Below are positions 43,301 through 59,800 of a DNA stretch of 64,000 nucleotides, piece by piece. The notes below the pieces were generated by a model. It made no database searches. It had not been told where the DNA came from and saw only the letters and a list, made by a program, of their open reading frames with translations. Source of the stretch: Heloderma charlesbogerti (taxonomy: Eukaryota > Chordata > Lepidosauria > Squamata > Helodermatidae); contig JANEZZ010000807.1 of assembly GCA_026122225.1 (NCBI GenBank), positions 1,054,001-1,118,000 of the forward strand. The letters run 5' to 3'. The first letter of the stretch is position 1; each line of letters opens with the position of its first letter. Both the position numbers and the translations under genes were made by a program.

Positions 43301-46300
43301 TGGCCTACTCATATCCCAGAGCAGTAAGGTGGCCTCAGGAGAGTCCAGACGTCTGGAGCTTTTGAGGCAGGGTTTGCTTCCAAACTGACTGAAAAACATC
43401 TTGTAGAATTAGTGGAGCTAAACTGGTTGGGAAAAAGTAGCTTCAGCCAAATATTGAAGATGGTGAGCCAAGCTCTAGTTTCGACCTTCAGAAGGCCAGT
43501 CTCCAGTCGCAGGGTGAATGCGGCAAGGAACTTGGAGAATGGCCCTAAGAAATTTAGACTGGACTACTTCCAGTGGTGTGAAGCTGGGATAAGGGCCAAG
43601 TTGGGCTGCATACAAAAGTTGTATTTGTTTTAAATAAATAAATTGAATTAGGGCGTGATCCTATGGGGATACTCTGAGGTGGCCAACTATCCAATGCAGG
43701 GCAGGTGAAATGCAGAAGGGATCTTCCACATGCTGGCCGCCCTGCATCTGTGGCTAGACGGCCTACTTTGGCTGTCTAGCCAGGGCGCTGTGGAGGGGAG
43801 GAGGCCAGACAGCACGTAGGAAGCGTCATAATGGCGCTTCCCCCCGCCCGACCCCAGGAATGCCCCCTTCTCCCCCGCTCCACACTGCTCTTCCGAGCGC
43901 GGAGCCGGGGAGCCCACCTTGGGGTGCTGGCTCTGAGCTTGGTTCCCAAAAAACGAAAAACCCTGTGGCCATCTAGCTGCTGTCTAGCAGATATAGGATT
44001 GCAGCCTTGGTGATTTAGCCTCAAACAGCTTCATTGCCCCCAGTACATAATAGTCTCCCCTGGTGTGGGAGAAAATCATTATGGCAGAGGTACTCCTTTG
44101 GGCTGACTGGAAGGTGTATTTTGCTTGCGCCTTTTGGCCACCATTAGCTTGAAACAGAATGCCCAAGTATTTAAATACCTTTACCTGCTCAGTCATGTGA
44201 CCATTTATGCACCAACTGTACAACCTCAGTCTTCTAGCAAAGACCATTACCTTTGTTTTCTGGTAATTTATTTGAAGGTGTTCATCGTGGCAATACTGAG
44301 CAAGGGCTTGCAAGGCTCTCCGGAGATGTGTAGGTGACTGGGACAGGGTCACTGCATCATCAGCATGTAATGGCACCAGCAAGCGCCTGTCAGCGAACTT
44401 AGGCAAATGAATGTCAGGATGGTCGAGGGCTTTGGCTAGAGAGTTCATCAAGAAGTTAATTTTTTAAATTATTTATTTCATTTCTGTACTGCCCAATGGC
44501 CAAAGTGGTTCACAAAAATTAAAGCCACAGAGCGCAGCATAAAACAATGTGAAATATGAACACATAAAACCACCATATAACAGTACAACCAGAATAAAAC
44601 TTAGCAGCAATACAGAGATTTAAAGTACAGATTTAAAACAGCAGAGCTAAAAGACTAGAATTCTAAAATGCTGGGAAAATAAAAAGGTCTTCACCTGACA
44701 CCAAAAGGTGCCAGGCAACCCTCTCTAGGGAGCTCATTCCACAGCTGTGGGGCCACAGCAGAAAAGGCCCTCTTCGTGGTAACCACTTCTGTGGGTTAAA
44801 CAGAAGTGGGGCAAGTATGCAGCCTTGCTTTACTCCCTTAGATTTGGAACTGGGCCAGAGAAGACCCTCTGGGTTGCACCTGATTTTTAAGTTGGTGCTT
44901 TCATGTAACGTATACGTGAGGAGTAAAAGGCCACGATAGGTCTCTGCAGATGGAATCAAAGGCAGATTTGAGGACTATAAGGGCTGCCAACAGAGATGTT
45001 TTGGATTTGTTTGTTTATTTTTCCACTAGGAACTGCAGCATTGGTGCCTGATCCACAGTAGAATCTGCTCTGATTGCAGCCTGTTCATCGGCCAGGATAT
45101 TTTCACGTTCCATCCAGGCTTGGAGCTTCCAGCAGAGACGTCTAGCATAGAGTTTACTAATTATATTCAGTAGGCTGATTGGCCAGTAATTTGCTGGTTC
45201 TTTCTTACTTCCCTTTTGAAAATGGGGATGATAACAGCCAGACCCCAGTCCTGAGGCAAGTGGGCATTTTGGTCTATAGAGGTGAAGAGATTTGCCAGAA
45301 TTGGAGCCCACCAGTCTATATTTCCCTTAACTAGCTCTGGAGGAATGTAGTCATACCCTGGGGCCTTGCCTGGTTTTAGTTGATTTACCAGGTCAGTTAC
45401 CTCAGGGCTAGAAATGGGGACCAGTCAGGTAGAGATCTAGCAGCACATTGCAGCCAAAGGGTAGAAGTCTCCTCTTCTGCATAGAGCACATGAAAATGAG
45501 CTTCCCAGGCCTCAACAGGGATACGACAGTCCAAACATGAAGGGCCAGAGCCAAGCAAAACTGCTGTTAAGCGTCAGATGGAGGCTGAATCCTTAGCTGG
45601 TCCCATGCTGTTCTCTGCACTCTTCTTTTTTGCCTTCAGTATGGTATGTGTGTGTGTGTGTATGTGTATACATATGTATACATATATATATATATGTGTA
45701 TGTGTATACATATACATATACATACATATACATATATATATATATGAATGAAGGATTAGATTAGCCAGAGGCACTGTTGAGAAGTTCTACTTATCGGTCC
45801 AAAATTTGGCCATGAGGGCATTTTTGTAGCAATGCCCTTTGATGTAAACTGATTAGTCTGGGGCTCCCCTATGTTTTTAGTAGTCAGAGGAATCTCTAGC
45901 TCATTGGCCTGTAGGTTGTAATGGTCTAGAATTCCATGATTTGAGCCCACTAAGAATAGAGCAGTGAATCATGTGAAAAGGGTCTGTGTTCAGCAACGTG
46001 AGGGCCTCTCAGATCATCTGATCCCGGTGGTTCTGACACTGGCCTCCGCAATGGGCTGGAAAGTGACATTGGCATTCGTGCGCCGATCTAATGGCTTCGT
46101 GGCCAGGGCTAGTGGTAGGTGGTTGCTATGGGGCAGCTTTCCATCTCCCGGTGGACCAAAAAAATTGAGGAAGTTGCAGGTGGAGATCATATAGTCAATG
46201 ACACTCATTCTAACAGCTGACCAGAAAGTGCATTCTCCTGGAATGTCACCAGTTGCATGCCATTCCAAATGCAGAAGTCTAATTGATGTGCCATTTGGGC

Positions 46301-48907
46301 CAGGCAGAGCCCTGTATGACTGCAGCTCTTACAGTGGGGACAGATATTTTGGTGGCCAGCAGCCGTGACAGTCAAGGCCCGGCTTCCAGAGGCAGCCTGT
46401 GGCCACCAGGTGCGGGGGATGCTGGTGAGCATCCCTGAGCACCTGGCTGTCCCCTCTCCCAAGAGGGGGTGCTGGACTGGGGAGCCTGGTACTCAGGCTT
46501 GTTTGTAGTGGCCAGGCTCCAGCTGGGTGGGTACATGGAGGCTGACTGGGCTGGAGGTTTCCAGTGGCTGCTGAGGACTTCCAACCATCTGCTCTCTTGT
46601 GGGTAGCAGGGGAGACTTAACCTGTGGCTGCAGGAGGACTTGCTTGAGGCAGGCTGCGCAACCTTCCTTTACCTGGAGGGTTGCAGGGAATGCCTTAAAC
46701 TGAGAAAGGGAGAAGAATTTCAACAGATGCAGGTTCTCCCTTTGCTGTGGCTGTACTTGCCACAGTCCTCCCTTCCATGCAGCGATAAAGACCCAGGTGC
46801 CCTGTCTTGTCTGGCACCTGGCAGCCCTGAAGCCAGGAGAGTCAAACCTGCCCGGAGCTGCCTTCTGACGAGCCACCGGCTCTTTAGGGCAGCACTAAGG
46901 AGCTGCCAAGAGGCTTGGGGCGAGTGGCCCTGCACTTGTCTCCCTTTGCCCCTGGCTGGAGAGGATGATGGCCCATCTAAGCAAGCCTTGGCCCCTCAAG
47001 TTGCTCTGGCAAGAGGAGAGCAGCCCAGGGCTGCATGAGGCCCCAACATCCCCGTAGCCAGAGTGCCATGGGCCGCCTCTGCTGCTGGGCACTGCTCTGA
47101 AGAGTGTGGGGGAGAGGACGGCTGGTCTGTGTCCTCCAGAAGTTGGGTGCTGGGTTGGATAAAATGAGCCCTCTTGAGCGTTGGACTTCTTCAGTCTTCC
47201 TTGACTCCCCACCCCCACGCCCTGGACCTGTGGATGAAGCTCAGCAAATGCGCTGGGGACCCAGACGGTCAGCTGTGCGACGGAGACCAAGGCCTTAGCC
47301 CTGTTGCTGCGGAGGTGAGGTGTGGCAAGGAGGCCATGCTGGTGTAGATGGGCCTGAAGAGGTGGGGCTCTGGGGGCACTGCAGGGCTTCTCTGCCTGTG
47401 GGAGGAAGGGCCTGCCCCAAACCTGCATGCCCTGGCAGCAAGCCCTGCCTGCAGCCCTTCCCTATGTCTTGGGCCTCCCCCACAGATGCTTGTGGCCCCC
47501 CTGCCATCTGCTCCCAACAGGTCAGCCCCACCAGGAGCACCTGGAAGACTGAGGCCGCAGCCTCGAGGCCTCCTGCACAGGCCCTGTCTCGCTGCGGTCC
47601 AGGTTGAGCCATGAGGGCAGACGGGGCGTTTCCTGTCAGGTGCTTCAGACGTCCTCTTTTTCACAGGAGCCAAAGCCCAGCCTGCTGACGCTGGTGCCCC
47701 CTCTGCTGATCTGCCATGCCACGGGACTTGCCCTCTACTTTGTGCCCATCCTGGGGCAGCATGTGGCCACACAGCACTTCCCTGTCTCTGAATCGGAGGC
47801 CGTGGTGCTCACGGTCATCGCCATCTATGTGGCAGGGCTGGCACTGCCCCACAACACACACAGGTGCCTGGTGTGGGGCAAGCGGTCCTCAAGGGGGGAC
47901 CTCTGGCACTTCTCTTGCACAAGCATGTGCAGCTGGCGCTGTATGCAGCTCGCCCAAGGATCTGCAGGGAGGCGGGATTGTACCGCATGTGCTGGGACTT
48001 GCCACGCATTGCCCCTGTGCTGGTGCAGCACCGCAGGGAGCAAGAGACTTTGCTGTCTACAGACTAGCTCCATGTTTCTGCCCTGCAGGGTCTTGGTGGG
48101 CTTGGGAGGCGATCGTGGTTGGATGACCCTGAAGCTGCTGTCCCTCCTCTACTTGGCGATGCAGCTGGGCTGTATTGCCCTGGTCAACTTCTCCTTGGGC
48201 TTCTTGCTAGCTGCCACTATGGTGCCTGCGGCTGCTCTCGTCCAGCCCACAGGGCCCAAGTACGTATGTCCCTGCCTTCCCCCTTGCCCACCTCCTGGGA
48301 ACTGGGCCATGGGGCTGCCCTCCTGTGCACCCACTCATGACCGATCCTCCTTTTCCTCCTTCCACTGGGCTCTGCTCTCCAGCTACAAGGAGAGCTGGGC
48401 CCAGAACTGGGGCTGCCTCGAGAGAGTGCTTCTTTCCCACTCTTGCCACCTGCTCTCTGCATGATGCTGGTCCCTTGTCCTGTTAACTAGGTGGCGAGGT
48501 GGCTGCATTGGGGCAAGGACAAAGAAGGAGTGGGGGCTTTGGGGCTGGGCCTGAGTGAGCCCTAGTGTTTTCCAGCAGATCTCTTTGAGCGGAAGGGCAT
48601 GCAGCTGAGCCAAGACTGGAAGCCATAGCCCTGCTCTCATGTTTGCCTGCTTTCTCCCCACAGGTACCTCTATGCTGTGCTGCTAGTGCTGGTCACACCT
48701 GCTGCCACACTTTTCTTCTGCATCTTCCTGTACCAAGAGCTCATTGAGTACCCCATTTCAGTGCTAGAGGGCTGGCAGCGATTCCTACAGGCTATTGCTG
48801 AGGGGCTGCTGGACCACCACCTCTACGGATCCATCGTCTTTCCTTTCATTGCCATCTTTGTCTACCCCTGCTGGCTGCTGCTGTGGAATGTGCTCTTCTG
48901 GAAGTAG
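36746..48907 (+). CDS. GPAA1: GPI transamidase subunit GAA1, complete, 12 coding exons
   Basis: ER-membrane subunit of the GPI transamidase complex, which attaches GPI anchors to proteins. Exons: 36746-36819, 39021-39200, 39693-39804, 39944-40091, 40472-40573, 41049-41245, 41861-42057, 42292-42445, 47219-47314, 47667-47863, 48089-48259, 48664-48907; 1872 nt, 623 aa (human 621). Recognisable segments are the start [13 protein letters not shown], a first hydrophobic membrane segment in exon 2, the [16 protein letters not shown] motif, the luminal Gaa1 peptidase-like domain (exons 3-7), and several membrane segments in exons 8 and 10-12 ending in [12 protein letters not shown]. Junctions are GT-AG except intron 8, a U12-type AT-AC intron. 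The upstream reading frame is open for more than 1 kb, but family alignment and CpG context place the start at 36746. Confidence 0.97.
37300..38308 (+). mobile_element. CR1 LINE, RT C-terminus and 3' UTR, in GPAA1 intron 1
   Basis: [38 protein letters not shown] and [15 protein letters not shown] are typical CR1 RT segments, broken by stops. It ends in CTAGTCTATGATTCTACGAG, the CR1 terminal repeat. Confidence 0.85.
38309..38935 (+). mobile_element. CR1 3' end of a second subfamily plus repeat-like tail
   Basis: Abuts the preceding CR1. It contains GGACAGATAAAAGGAAGGTC, GGATGGCTTTAAAAGGGGGT and ends near 38755 at CCAGCATGGCTCTTCTTATG. The next 180 nt (GTCATGCCATACGTTTGTAT, CCCCAGCATTGAATTTGCC) look like another CR1-associated repeat. 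Confidence 0.75.
39446..39600 (+). mobile_element. tRNA-derived SINE in GPAA1 intron 2
   Basis: Decayed SINE: GAGGCCCTGCTTTGCATGCT, GGGTTGGGAAAGAGCCCTGT, CAGGCAGTGTAGTCAGCACT, CCTAGCTGGACTGG. A second head-like piece follows at about 39610-39675. Confidence 0.55.
41660..41797 (-). mobile_element. tRNA-derived SINE in GPAA1 intron 6
   Basis: Reverse strand reads GCTCAGCGGTAGAGCAGAAG-ACCCCAAGTTCCATCCCCAG, a tRNA-like head with B box. It ends about 60 nt before exon 7. Confidence 0.6.
44459..44800 (-). mobile_element. L2-type 3' end nested in the older LINE
   Basis: TGTACTGCCCAATGGCCAAA, TCACAAAAATTAAAGCCACA and AAAAGGTCTTCACCTGACAC parallel the L2-like fragment at 25065-25470. It interrupts the 42.6-46.3 kb element. 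Confidence 0.65.
45645..45745 (+). repeat. (TG)n/(TA)n microsatellite
   Basis: About 100 nt of alternating purine-pyrimidine: TG repeats merging into ATATAC/TATATA repeats. Confidence 0.95.
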
Positions 48908-49511
48908 TTCGCTCTGGAGCTGCCTCCCTACTTGAACTGGCCTTTGCCCAGGTTTTCTTTTGGTGGGACTTACCTGGGGGAGTCAGTGGAGTCAGGCCAC
49001 TGTGATTTCTGCAAAGTGAGACTTGGGTGGGGTGGGGGTGTCAAGCATGATAAGCCAGCAACATGAACTCTTAAAGGTGCTGCCGCCTTTGGTCTTCCCT
49101 CGAGTATTGTGGGTTCCAAGTCCATGGCAGTTGCTTGCAATAATGAAAGTTCTGGGATGTGGCAAGAAGACAGCTGCTTGTAGCTTGCAGGAGAGAGGAG
49201 TTCAGAACACAGAAGCTTGGAGAGAGAGCCTGGCCCTTCCCTGTCGCGGCTGGGAGAACTTTTCTGTAATTCCTCTTAGTTGAGGTGTGGTTGTAACTCG
49301 GGGGAAGGAAGCATGCCTGGCGCTGTGGTGCGGTCGATTCTCTCTGGGGCGGTTGCAGCTTGCAGATGATCCGGAATATACCTCGTGGCCAGGAACCGGC
49401 TCTGGTGTTAAAGAATATCCTAGATAACATGCGGGGGGGGGGGGGGCTGCAGGGCGCCCCAGGGCAGGGCAGGGGTGGCCGTGGGAGGGGGGCTGTGCGC
49501 GACCCGTGAGA

Positions 49512-49517
49512 AATAAA
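49512..49517 (+). other. GPAA1: Poly(A) signal of GPAA1
   Basis: This is the only AATAAA between the GPAA1 stop (48905-48907) and the CYC1 promoter, implying a 3' UTR of about 620 nt. It lies only about 550 nt before the CYC1 start codon. Confidence 0.65.
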
Positions 49518-50066
49518 GACAAATGGCGATTTCACGCTTGCTCCTTTTCGCAATGCTGCGTTTCTATGGTGCTTCCCAGACAGCTGCCGCCCCCGGGGTG
49601 CCGCGCGCAAATAAAAGGGAGGCAAGCGCCGCCCGCGGGCGGACGAGCCCCGGGGCGGGCGCCGGGGGCCGTGCTGCAGGCGGCAAGCGCCGCGCCGCGC
49701 CGCCCTTTCCGGGCAGCCCTCCGCGCGGGGAAGGGGCGGCGGGGGCCGGCAGCTGCCGCCCGGTTCCGCCCAGGGGCGTGCGCAAGTGGCCCGCCAAAGC
49801 GCCCCGGAAGCGTCGTATCCGCCACAGCGCACGGCCGTCTCTGCCCTTCGCGTCGCTCCACGCCGGCCCCCGAGCTTCGCTGAGACGGGAAGCCGACAGC
49901 GGCTGGGGCCCTCTGCGGGCGGGCCGCGGCCTCTCCCTCGCGCTGGGGGCTCCGCCGGCGCGCTCCGCCCCTCCTCCGTCTCTCGGCGCGCCTGCCCCTT
50001 CCTGTCGCCAGACCCGCCCCTTCCGCTGCGCGGCGCCTTGCGGGGTCGCGCCCCCTCCCCTCCAAG

Positions 50067-55885
<5,819 letters not shown>

Positions 55886-56093
55886 CCCCCGTGGGTGGTG
55901 CAGACCCCTCTCTGATGCCAGAGCGGCATCGGCTGCGCCGCCTCTTCTGCCCCGGGAATGTCTGTACAGACTGGCAGCTGGGCGGGCACACCTCACCAGT
56001 GCATTTGCTGTTATTTAAGAAGTCTCTCCATCTGTTCAGTCACCCACAGAGCCTTGGGAAGAGGACCCTGGGATGCAAGGGTGGCAGGCACCC

Positions 56094-56099
56094 AATAAA
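56094..56099 (+). other. CYC1: Poly(A) signal of CYC1
   Basis: AATAAA about 210 nt after the CYC1 stop codon (55883-55885); transcript end expected near 56115. Confidence 0.8.
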
Positions 56100-56252
56100 C
56101 ACATTTCTTCAACCAGAAAGGAGCCACTGTCACTTGTGTTGAAATCCAGAGTGGGTTGTGCATGTGGTGTGGTTTGTCTTGACTTCAGTGTGCTGCTGCT
56201 GCCCCCAGTATCCAATGAAAGAACCTCCGCCACATCCCAGCGCTCATCCCTT

Positions 56253-56258
56253 TTTATT
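56253..56258 (-). other. Poly(A) signal of the RBR gene
   Basis: AATAAA on the minus strand about 620 nt after the stop codon (56882-56884), with no closer canonical signal seen. This puts its transcript end near 56235, about 120 nt from the CYC1 transcript end. Confidence 0.65.
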
Positions 56259-56881
56259 AAGGGGTTTTTCCCCCTCTGTGCAGCAACATACATCCAGAGC
56301 TCCTTCCTGCCTTGGCACTAGTGTGGCCCCCTCAACATGCAGCATCCTGCACTGGCTCCTGCCCAGGATTGTCAGTTAAGCCTGGATCCTTCCAGGAATG
56401 GGCTTGGGGACCCACATCTCTCTGGAAACAGGTTAAGGAGTGAGATTCTGAAAGTGGGGCGGGGGGTGTTCAAAGGCACAGTGGGGTGGAGGCATGGAAA
56501 AGTGAGCCTACTTTCTCTCTGGCTCTTACCCTGCAAACAGAGGAAGAAACACTTTCCTGCGGGCACGTGAGTGCTGCCAGCCCTCTGAGGTAGATGCAGA
56601 GAGTGTCAGCAAATTGCGGGGAAGGGAGCACAGCATTCTCCACACCATACGGGGGCAGGGTACATCTGTATCCCCTGCATGGTTAAAAGCCCAGGGTGGG
56701 AAAGGGAGGCAAGGCAGGGAGTAGCTGTGGAGGCCTCCCCTTTCCCCCAAAGATTAACGTGGGTCAATTCCAGGCGGGAGCCCTCGTGGATCAGAGGGCT
56801 CTTTAACACTTGGTGCTCTTGCCGCTGCAGTAGCCTTGCCTGGCGCCATCGAGTGCAGTCTCTCTTCCCTTTAGCAGGTGC

Positions 56882-59800
56882 TCAGTGACAGTTCTGACAA
56901 TTTGGGTGGCACCTCTCCCCATCCACATTACACCGGCAGCCTCCGCTGGTGTCGCCAGGACCCTGCAGGGAAGGACAACAAAGCATGAGGGACTCGTGGA
57001 TCGTGCGCCTCTCCCAAAGTCCTGCGCAGGCTTCCAGAGGAGGGGGGAACTGCCTGTTGTGAACAGCTGCCTCTTAGTTTGCTTTTGTGGGCAGAAGACA
57101 AAGGCTGTGTGCATGCGTGCACGCAAAAAGTGCATTGGAAGCATTGGGCTAAAAGTAAATGGTACTTTAAGGGCACAACCCATCCATACTCCTTTACCAG
57201 CACCATCCCCCTAATAATCTCCAACACTGCCTCTGTGGATCACTTCCTTGTTGTGGCAAAGGGGCTTGCTTAACTCAGTGAAGCCATAAGCTATGCCGTG
57301 CAGGGCCACCCAAGACGGACAGGTCATGGCAGAGAGTTCTGACAAAATGTGGTCCACTGGAGAAGGAAATGGCAACCCACTCCAGTATTCCTGCCAAGAA
57401 AATCCCATGGAACGTATCACAGAGCTAAAAGATATGACGCCGGAAGATGAGCCCCTCAGGTCGGAAGGTGTCCAATATACTATTGGGGAAGAGCAGAGGC
57501 CATTTCCAAGTAGCGCCAGAAAGAGTGAAGCGGCTGGGCCAAAGCCGAAAGGACACTCAGCTGTGGATGTGTATGGTGGTGAAAAGAAAATCCAATGCTG
57601 TAAAGAACAATATTGTTTAGGAACCTGGAACGTAAGATCAATGAATCAAGGTAAGCCAGAGGTGGTCAAACATGAGATGGCAAGATTGAACTTCGTCATC
57701 TTGGGAATCAGCGAACTAAAATGGACAGGCATGGGCAAATTTAATTCAGGTGACCATCATATCTACTACTGTGGGCAAGAATCCCTTAGAAGAAATGGAG
57801 TAGCGCTCATAGTCAACAAAAGGGTGGGAAAAGCAGTACTGGGGTACAATCTTAAAAATGATAGAATGATCTCAGTGCGAATCCAAGGCAAACCATTCAA
57901 CATCACAGTAATTCAAGTCTATGCCCCAGACACTGAGGCCGAAGAAGCTGAGGATCAGTTCTATGAAGACCTACAACACCTTCTAGAACTAACAGCAAAA
58001 AAAGATGTCCTCTTCATCATAGGGGATTGGAATGCTAAAGCAGGAAGTCATGAAATCACCGGGATAACAGGCAAGCATGGCCTTGGCGTACAAAATGAAG
58101 CAGGACAAAGGCTAATAGAGTTTTGCCAAGAGAACACGCTGATCATAGCAAACACGCTTTTCCAACAGCACAAGAGACGACTCTACACATGGACATCACC
58201 AGATGGTCAATATCGAAATCAGATTGATTATGTACTTTGCAGCCAAAGATGGAGAAGCTCCATACAGTCAGTAAAAACAAGACCTGGAGCTGACTGTGGC
58301 TCAGATCATGAGCTGCTTGTTGCAAAATTTCGGCTTAAATTGAAGAACGTAGGGAAAACCACGAAACCGTTCAGGTATGACCTAAATCATATCCCTTATG
58401 AATATACAGTGGAGGTGAGGAATAGATTTCAGGGATTAGACCTGATAGACAGAGTGCCTGAGGAACTATGGACGGAAGTCCGTAACACTGTTCAGGAGGC
58501 AGCAACGAAATCCATCCCAAAGAACAAGAAATGCAAGAAAGCCAAGTGGCTGTCTGATGCGGCATTACAAGTAGCTGAGGAAAGAAGGGAAGCAAAAAGC
58601 AAGGGAGAAAGGGGAAGATATATCCAACTGAATGCAGAGTTCCAGAGAATAGCAAGGAGAGACAAGAAGGCCTTCTTAAATGAACAATGCAAAGAAATGG
58701 AGGAAAACAACAGAATGGGAAAGACTAGAGATCTCTTCAAGAAAATTGGAGATCTCAAGGGAACGTTTTGTGCAAAGACGGGCATGATAAAGGACAAAGA
58801 AGGCAGGGACCTAACAAGCAGATGAGATTAAGAAGAGGTGGAAAGAATACACAGAAGAACTATACAGGAAAGATCTGAATGTCCCTGATAGCCATGATAG
58901 TGCGGTCACTGAACTTGAGCCAGACATCCTAGAGAGTGAAGTCAAGTGGGCCTTAGGAAGCATTACAAAGCTAGCGGAGATGACAGTATTCCAGCTGAGC
59001 TAATTTAAAATCCTAAAAGATGATGATGTTAAAGTGCTGCACTCAATATGCCAACAATTTGGAACACTCAACAGTGGCCACAAGACTGGAAAAGGTCAGT
59101 TTACATTCCAATTCCAAAGAAGAGCAATGCCAAAGAGGGTTCAAACTACCATACAATTGCGCTCATTTCACATGCCAGCAAGGTTACACTCAAAATCCTA
59201 CAAGCTAGGCTTCAGCAGTGTGTGAACGGAGAATTACCGGAAGTACAAGCTGGGTTCCGAAGAGGCAGAGGAACTAGAGATCAAATTGCCAACATTCGCT
59301 GCATCATGGAGAAAGCAAGAGAATTCCAGAAAAACGTCTTATTTCTACTTCATTGATTACGCTAAAGCCTTTGATTGTGTGGATCACAACAAACTGTGGC
59401 AAATTCTTAAAGTGATGGGAGTACCAGACCACCTTACCTGTTTCCTGAGAAACCTGTACAAGGGACAAGAAGCAACAGTAAGAACCGGACATGGAACAAC
59501 CGATTGGTTCCAAATTGGGAAAGGAATATGACAAGGCTGTATATTGTCAACCTGCTTATTTAATTTATATGCAGAGTACATGATGAGAAACGCCGGCTTG
59601 GATGAATCACAGGCAATTAAGATTGCCGGGAGAATTATCAATAACCTCAGATATGCAGACGATACCACCCTAATGGCAGAAAGCAAAGAGGATCTAAAGA
59701 GCTTCTTGTTGAGGGTGAAAGTGGAGAGTGCAGAAGCTGGTTTGAAACTCGTTAAAAAAACTAAGCTCATGGCATCTGGCCCCATCACTTCCTGGCATAT

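Larger units (their letters stand above)
42640..46270 (-). mobile_element. Decayed non-LTR retrotransposon of uncertain clade
   Basis: Reverse-strand pieces in LINE order: endonuclease end ([15 protein letters not shown], near 46.2 kb), RT start ([20 protein letters not shown], 45.2 kb), [14 protein letters not shown] (44.8 kb), a YADD-like HADD box with [12 protein letters not shown] (44.3 kb), and a CPWEWG...YCSFY C-terminal motif (43.1 kb). Many stops and frameshifts. It occupies most of the GPAA1 U12 intron. Confidence 0.75.
42446..47218 (+). other. GPAA1: U12-type (minor spliceosome) AT-AC intron 8 of GPAA1
   Basis: The exon 8 codon AAG is followed directly by ATATCCTTTC, the U12 AT-AC donor. 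The next exon, identified by its conserved ALDLWM start, is preceded by AC. A U12 branch site TTCCTTGACT lies just upstream, with its A at 47204, 14 nt before the intron end. No GT-AG alternative keeps frame and the conserved residues. The intron is about 4.77 kb and holds a decayed minus-strand LINE, an L2 fragment and a TG/TA microsatellite. Confidence 0.93.
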
